Source: Caldilineaceae bacterium (GTDB lineage: Bacteria > Chloroflexota > Anaerolineae > Caldilineales > Caldilineaceae). From it: a DNA stretch of 64,000 nt. Both the position numbers and the translations under genes were made by a program. A model generated the notes under the pieces. It searched no databases, had not been told where the DNA came from, and saw nothing but the letters and a program-made list of their open reading frames with translations. Position 1 is the stretch's first letter, and every line of letters begins with the position of its first letter. Where the stretch lies: contig OY282376.1 in the NCBI GenBank assembly GCA_958295845.1, forward strand, positions 4,787,022-4,851,021, given 5' to 3'. Below are positions 59,872 through 64,000 of this stretch, in pieces.

Positions 59872-59992
59872 GAGCATTTTCAACCGTCTGATTGCTGCCA
59901 ACTGTTCGCAGGTTCGACTTCCCCTCCAGCGCCGCACCATCAGCACGCCAGAGGGAAGGCAGACAGGCGGCAATCGTATTTGCCAGTAGGCC

Positions 59993-61030
59993 ATGACCGA
60001 ATTGCAGTTGAGCCAGCGCCGTAAACAGGTGCTGCGGATCGTCATCCAGGAATATGTGGAGAATGCCCAACCGGTGGGCAGCCAGTCGATCGCGCAGAAA
60101 TACGAACTGGGCGTCAGTGCGGCAACCATCCGCAATGACCTGGCTGCGCTGGAGAAGGCCGGGCTGCTGACCCATCCGCACACCAGCGCCGGCCGCATCC
60201 CCACCGATGGCGGCTACCGGTACTTTGTGGCCAATCTCATGGCCCCTACCGATCTGCCCCCACATGAGCGGCATATGATTCGCCATCAGTTCCATCAGGC
60301 CCGGCAGGAGATCGATCAGTGGTTGCGTCTCAGCACGGCGGTCCTGGCCAAAGCCTCCACGGGTGCGGCGCTGGCGACCTCCCCGCGCTCCACTTCGAGC
60401 CGGGTCAAACATCTGGAATTGATCGGCATTCAGGATACGGTAGTCTTGCTGGTCCTCGTGCTGGCCACGGGGACACTGAAACAGCAGTTAATCACGCTGG
60501 AACAGCCGATTTTTCAGGAGGATTTGAGCCGGGCGAGCAACCAGCTCAACGGGGAGTTCTCCGGGGCTACAGCTGCCGATCTGCCTTCAAAGCTGGAGGA
60601 ATTCTCCGGCTTCACGCGCGAAGTGGGCGAGCTGGTGCTGAACACGTTGCTGCAGTCGGAGGAGCAGATCACCGACCGCGTATATCGACACGGGCTGGCC
60701 CAGGTACTGGCCGAGCCTGAATTTACCGACGGGCCGCAGGTGAGCCGGATCGTGGAAGTGTTCGAACAGCGCACGCTGCTGCAAGAGATTTACGATGATG
60801 TGATGGAGTTGAGCGACGTACAGGTGATGATTGCCGGCGAGGGTCGTTTCGGCGATATGCAGGACATCAGCCTTGTACTGAGCCGCTATGGTGTACCGAA
60901 TCGGGTGAGCGGCATGCTGGGCGTAGTCGGCCCGATGCGAATGCCCTACGGTCGGACAGTCGGGGCAGTGCGCTACGTCGCCACACTTCTGAACGAACTG
61001 ATGCACCAACTCTACGGCCAGAGCCGTTAG
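59993..61030 (+). CDS. hrcA: Heat-inducible transcription repressor HrcA
   Basis: A 345-residue repressor that binds CIRCE at normal temperature. The winged-helix N-terminus has LSQRRKQVLRIVIQEYVE, VGSQSIAQKYELGVSAATIRNDLAALEKAG and the HTSAGRIPTDGGYRYFV wing, all conserved. The GAF-like middle and C-terminal domain contain GTLKQQLITLEQP, IAGEGRFGDMQDISLVLSRY and GPMRMPYGRTVGAVRYVA. A CIRCE-like site and promoter lie upstream. GrpE follows after 28 bases. In many bacteria dnaK and dnaJ complete this operon; here they do not. Confidence 0.97.
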   Translation: MTELQLSQRRKQVLRIVIQEYVENAQPVGSQSIAQKYELGVSAATIRNDLAALEKAGLLTHPHTSAGRIPTDGGYRYFVANLMAPTDLPPHERHMIRHQFHQARQEIDQWLRLSTAVLAKASTGAALATSPRSTSSRVKHLELIGIQDTVVLLVLVLATGTLKQQLITLEQPIFQEDLSRASNQLNGEFSGATAADLPSKLEEFSGFTREVGELVLNTLLQSEEQITDRVYRHGLAQVLAEPEFTDGPQVSRIVEVFEQRTLLQEIYDDVMELSDVQVMIAGEGRFGDMQDISLVLSRYGVPNRVSGMLGVVGPMRMPYGRTVGAVRYVATLLNELMHQLYGQSR

Positions 61031-61058
61031 ACAACATATTTGCGTAACAGGATCATCA

Positions 61059-61676
61059 ATGAGCAAACAGGAAAAACGGGAAAACGCAGCGGTAGAACCA
61101 GATAACGGTCAGGTGCCTGAAGAGGCAGTTCTGGAGGCGGAGGAGCCTGACACGGGCGATGTGTCCAACAGCGAGGAGGCCGAAGAACGGGACGAGACCC
61201 CCGAAGTGACGATCGTGCGGCTTCAATCGGAGTTGGATGAAGCCCAGGCACAGGCCGCCAGCCACCTCGACAAGATGCAGCGCACGGTCGCTGAATATGA
61301 GAACGCGGGCAAACGCCGCGAACGGCAGAACGAGGAGCGCATCAAGCGCGCCACGGAAAGCATGATGCGTCAGCTGCTGCCGGTTCTCGATGACCTCGAG
61401 CTTGCCTTTCAGAACGTGCCCGACGACGTGCCGGGAGAGGACCAGGCCTGGCTGAAGGGATTCGAGCAGATCCATCAGAAACTCCTGGAAATACTCGCCG
61501 GTTCAGAGGTCGCTCCACTGGCCAAGAGTGGTGAATTCGACCCGAATCAACATGAAGCCATCTCCAATGAGCCGAGCGAAGATGTACCCAGTGGGCACAT
61601 CATCCAGACATTACGCACCGGCTACCGCATTCAGGACCGGATACTGCGCCCTGCGCTTGTCCGCGTTGCGCAGTGA
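61059..61676 (+). CDS. grpE: Nucleotide exchange factor GrpE
   Basis: A 205-residue co-chaperone that releases ADP from DnaK. A long acidic, disordered N-terminus (1-50) is followed by the paired coiled-coil helix (about 52-115, VRLQSELDEAQAQAAS and YENAGKRRERQNEERIKRA), the four-helix region LLPVLDDLELAFQNVP, and the beta wing GEFDPNQHEAIS, GHIIQTLRTGYRIQDRILRPALVRVA. It belongs to the hrcA operon and should be heat-induced through CIRCE. DnaK and DnaJ are not encoded next to it. Confidence 0.95.
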   Translation: MSKQEKRENAAVEPDNGQVPEEAVLEAEEPDTGDVSNSEEAEERDETPEVTIVRLQSELDEAQAQAASHLDKMQRTVAEYENAGKRRERQNEERIKRATESMMRQLLPVLDDLELAFQNVPDDVPGEDQAWLKGFEQIHQKLLEILAGSEVAPLAKSGEFDPNQHEAISNEPSEDVPSGHIIQTLRTGYRIQDRILRPALVRVAQ

Positions 61677-61705
61677 ATAGCTGGGCGCTTTCCTTCTTCC
61701 TCTAA

Positions 61706-62719
61706 ATGGTTGCCCTAACCCGGTCCGCCGCGACCAGCCGTCTTCGAGATCCCCAGCAGGGCATCCGACCCTTTGACGTTGGGCGCGATCTGCGCGCCGT
61801 ATCCAGATTGATAACCGAGGCTTTCGCCGAAGAACTGGACGAACAGGGTGAGGCGGCGCTGCGCGAACTGCGGATTCTCGGTTACATGAGCTGGCTGGTG
61901 CGCATTCTCTACCGCAGTACCGGCGAGTTTCGAAATGTCTTCAACGGCTTTGTCTGGGTAGAGAACAGGCGGGTTGTGGGGAATGTAACCGTGCAGCGTG
62001 CGGCCAGCGGCAGCGGGCGGTGGCAGATCGCAAATGTGGCCGTCTCTCCGGCTTGGCGCGGGCGCGGGATCAGCCGCGCCCTGATGGAGCATGCCCTGGA
62101 CTATATCCGCGAGATGGGCGGGTCCTGGGCTGTTCTGCAGGTACGCGGGGAAAATGAGATCGCCCACGGCCTCTATGAACGGCTTCGTTTCGAGAACATG
62201 GGGGGAACGACGGAACTTTACGCGCCGGCTGTGCCGAAGTCGGTCGCGATGCCAGTTGTTTCGAATCTACTGCCGTTCTCCCCAAATGACAGCAACCTTC
62301 TGTATGATTTGGCAACCAGCCGTCCCAGCGCGGAATTCCAGTGGTGGCGGGCCGTAAGGCGAGACGACTTTCAGGTCCCGCTCGAGAAGCGTATTGGTGA
62401 GCTGGTGAGCAGGCTCGTTGGCCGCCAGCGGATCTACCGTTACGCCATTCGCGAATACAGAAGCCGCTTTGAAGGCGCAGTCCAGGTGACCGCGCGCTGC
62501 TGGCAAGGGGAGCACAATATCCGCCTCTGGCTGCGGCCCGACGCCCAGGAACAGTATGCCCAGCCGTTAGTCTTGAGCGCACTGGCCCTACTGCAGGAGA
62601 GTCCGCGCTGGCCGTTGCGGGCGACTGTGAGCACACAGGACGAACTCGCGGCCCAGACGCTGCTGGAGCACGGCTTTACCGTTCGCAGTACCTTGTACAC
62701 GATGCGCCTGCGCATGTAG
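61706..62719 (+). CDS. GNAT family N-acetyltransferase, probably with two GNAT-like halves
   Basis: A 337-residue protein. The N-terminal domain has the acetyl-CoA loop VSPAWRGRGISRALMEHALDY and the motif B part YERLRFENMG, which together are diagnostic of GNAT enzymes. The C-terminal half (about 190-337) has no complete acetyl-CoA loop but ends in LLEHGFTVRSTLYTMRLRM, which resembles a second, decayed GNAT domain. No clear ribosome site precedes ATG 61706. It lies 30 bases behind grpE and six bases before the holin-like gene. The substrate is unknown. Confidence 0.82.
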   Translation: MVALTRSAATSRLRDPQQGIRPFDVGRDLRAVSRLITEAFAEELDEQGEAALRELRILGYMSWLVRILYRSTGEFRNVFNGFVWVENRRVVGNVTVQRAASGSGRWQIANVAVSPAWRGRGISRALMEHALDYIREMGGSWAVLQVRGENEIAHGLYERLRFENMGGTTELYAPAVPKSVAMPVVSNLLPFSPNDSNLLYDLATSRPSAEFQWWRAVRRDDFQVPLEKRIGELVSRLVGRQRIYRYAIREYRSRFEGAVQVTARCWQGEHNIRLWLRPDAQEQYAQPLVLSALALLQESPRWPLRATVSTQDELAAQTLLEHGFTVRSTLYTMRLRM

Positions 62720-62725
62720 GCTCTG

Positions 62726-63109
62726 ATGAAGCTTCTGTTACGGCTGGTCGGGAACGCCATCGCGCTGTATGCGGCGTCAGCGCTGATCGACGGCATTCAG
62801 TTCGGCGCAGGCGGCGAGGTAGATCTCGGCAGCCTGCTGATGGTCACCCTGATCTTTGGCGTTGTCAATGCGGTAATCAAGCCGTTTGTGAAAGTTGCGA
62901 CCTGCCCAGCCTACCTGGTCACCCTCGGCCTGTTCACCTTTGTGATCAACGCCCTGATGCTCCTGCTGACCGGCGTGCTGGCCGGTCTGTTCAATGTCGA
63001 CTTTCAGATAGACGGCTTTGGACCCGCCTTCCGGGGCGCCATCGTCATCAGCTTGGTCAGCTTTCTCCTTAGTCTTTTCATGTCCACTGAGAAAAACGAC
63101 AAAGACTAA
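62726..63109 (+). CDS. Phage-holin-like four-helix membrane protein (Phage_holin_4_2 type)
   Basis: A 127-residue protein with four hydrophobic helices (about 5-22, 35-55, 62-88 and 100-120). The segment FGVVNAVIKPFVKVATCPAY and LVTLGLFTFVINALML match the Phage_holin_4_2 family, which is widespread in bacterial chromosomes and in general not linked to phages. No endolysin or phage gene is near. The function is unknown. It starts six bases behind the GNAT gene and is probably on the same transcript. Confidence 0.85.
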   Translation: MKLLLRLVGNAIALYAASALIDGIQFGAGGEVDLGSLLMVTLIFGVVNAVIKPFVKVATCPAYLVTLGLFTFVINALMLLLTGVLAGLFNVDFQIDGFGPAFRGAIVISLVSFLLSLFMSTEKNDKD

Positions 63110-63193
63110 TTGCAGGTCACGCGCGGCGCCGCGCGGTTACCTGCAGCTGGCCTCCTCTTCAAGTCTAAGTTCAACTTACCCCCGAGGCATACC

Positions 63194-64000
63194 ATGCGTG
63201 CTACTTTTCTCCACATGGCTGATTGCCATCTCGGCTATCGTCAGTACAACAGCCGGGAGCGTCAGAACGACTTCACCCGCGCCTATCTCAACATCATCGG
63301 GGTTGCCATCGACAAGAAGGTCGATTTCGTCCTGCTCGCCGGTGATCTCTTTGAGAAACGCGCCATCGATCCTCTCACCCTCGTCCACGCCATAAACGGA
63401 CTGGAACGGTTGAAAGAGGCGGGCATACCCTGCCTGGCGGTGGAAGGCAACCATGAACTGGCCTACTTTCGCGACAGTATTGGCTGGGTCCGCTTTTTGG
63501 CCGAGCGGGATCTGCTGACGCTGCTCAACCCAAAGATTGACGGTGATCAGGTAGGGCTTCCACCCTGCGACGGACGCGGAGGGGCTTATGTGGAACCTGT
63601 TCCGGGCTTGCGGGTCTACGGTATGCGCTATCTCGGTAGCGCGACGGCAGCGGTCGTTCAGCGTTTGGCCGACGCAATGGGTGCAGTCGACAGAAAGGGG
63701 ATCGAGTACACAATCTTCATGGCGCATGCAGGCGTGGAAGGCGTTATCGATCGCGCCGGCGGCGCTATCAGCCACCGGGAGCTGGCGCCCCTGCGCCCCC
63801 ATGTGGACTACCTGGCACTGGGACACATCCACAAGTCCTACGAGTTCGACGACTGGATCTACAACCCGGGCAGCCCGGAGACAAACTCACTTATGGAGGC
63901 GGACTGGCCGGAGCGGGGATACTATCTTGTGGAGGTGGATACGGAAGCAGAGCCGATGCACCGCCCTGTCCTGCACGCCAATCCCCGACGTGCGTTTGAA
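63194..64000 (+). CDS. DNA repair exonuclease SbcD/Mre11 family, 3' part cut off by window edge
   Basis: The first 269 residues of a calcineurin-like metallophosphoesterase that processes DNA ends with the SbcC/Rad50 ATPase. The metal motifs are MADCHLGY (Asp and His), LAGDLFEKR, VEGNHELAYF, MAHAGVEG and LGHIHKSYE, all complete. It is read to the last base of the window without a stop. A GAGG site precedes ATG 63194. An sbcC/rad50-like gene would be expected downstream, outside this window. Confidence 0.92.
   Translation, partial: MRATFLHMADCHLGYRQYNSRERQNDFTRAYLNIIGVAIDKKVDFVLLAGDLFEKRAIDPLTLVHAINGLERLKEAGIPCLAVEGNHELAYFRDSIGWVRFLAERDLLTLLNPKIDGDQVGLPPCDGRGGAYVEPVPGLRVYGMRYLGSATAAVVQRLADAMGAVDRKGIEYTIFMAHAGVEGVIDRAGGAISHRELAPLRPHVDYLALGHIHKSYEFDDWIYNPGSPETNSLMEADWPERGYYLVEVDTEAEPMHRPVLHANPRRAFE

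Noticed and set aside
62726..63109. Prophage remnant, suggested by the holin-like family name
   Set aside because: The family is common in chromosomes and no endolysin, integrase, portal or tail gene is near.

Overview
The window looks like a chromosomal segment of a GC-rich member of the Chloroflexota, most likely the Anaerolineae/Caldilineales side. This is an inference from gene content. The pointers are a RecG with a long N-terminal extension, membrane-anchored proteins with Thr/Pro-rich linkers, a DUF3179 lipoprotein, a mevalonate-type decarboxylase, HrcA control through a CIRCE-like site, and a tandem FemAB-type protein. There is no phage, CRISPR array, rRNA operon or complete insertion sequence. 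Most genes are intact. Those at the two ends (a GH32 glycosidase and an SbcD/Mre11 nuclease) run off the window.

Region 1 (about 1-15.1 kb) is mostly on the minus strand and is accessory sugar metabolism: GH32 glycosidase, Gfo/Idh/MocA dehydrogenase, GT39 membrane glycosyltransferase, mannonate-dehydratase-like enzyme, HAD phosphatase, two SDR-type dehydrogenases, a TIM-barrel sugar isomerase/epimerase, the large molybdenum subunit of a xanthine-dehydrogenase-type enzyme without its partner subunits, and a DUF3500 protein. Small zinc-ribbon proteins, an orphan MNT-type nucleotidyltransferase and an AT-richer PD-(D/E)XK-like gene sit among them.

Region 2 (15.6-40.5 kb) is mainly housekeeping: DHH phosphoesterase, a small acidic protein coupled to a (phospho)mevalonate decarboxylase, a TetR-MFS pair, HflX, a hydroxyacid dehydrogenase, citrate synthase, RecG-DegV, ribosomal protein L28, RlmN, a NagD-like phosphatase, RecJ, a YprB-like RNase H-fold nuclease, bactofilin, an SCP2-domain protein, DnaG-RpoD behind a perfect consensus promoter, and tRNA-Asn(GTT). 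Promoters close to TTGACA-N17/18-TATAAT are visible in front of several of these, which fits the RpoD encoded here.

Region 3 (40.6-64 kb) is cell-envelope and stress related: a VOC protein, a 54-residue membrane peptide with its own strong promoter, the DUF3179 lipoprotein, a three-gene module of membrane-anchored proteins, a gamma-glutamyltransferase homologue, UDP-glucose pyrophosphorylase, a double FemAB-like protein, ModA-ModB without ModC, glutamate formimidoyltransferase, a GT2 glycosyltransferase, a polyprenyl glycosylphosphotransferase, HrcA-GrpE, a GNAT protein, a holin-like membrane protein and SbcD. UDP-glucose synthesis, GT2, the glycosylphosphotransferase and FemAB could all serve surface polysaccharide or peptidoglycan building.

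The most unusual structure is an 18-bp tandem repeat at 58093-58217. Each of its first six copies carries an in-frame ATG-TGA start-stop pair, and its last copy supplies the start codon of the glycosylphosphotransferase gene. A second tandem array (14-bp unit) begins directly after the stop codon of the DUF3179 gene and runs into a strong hairpin.
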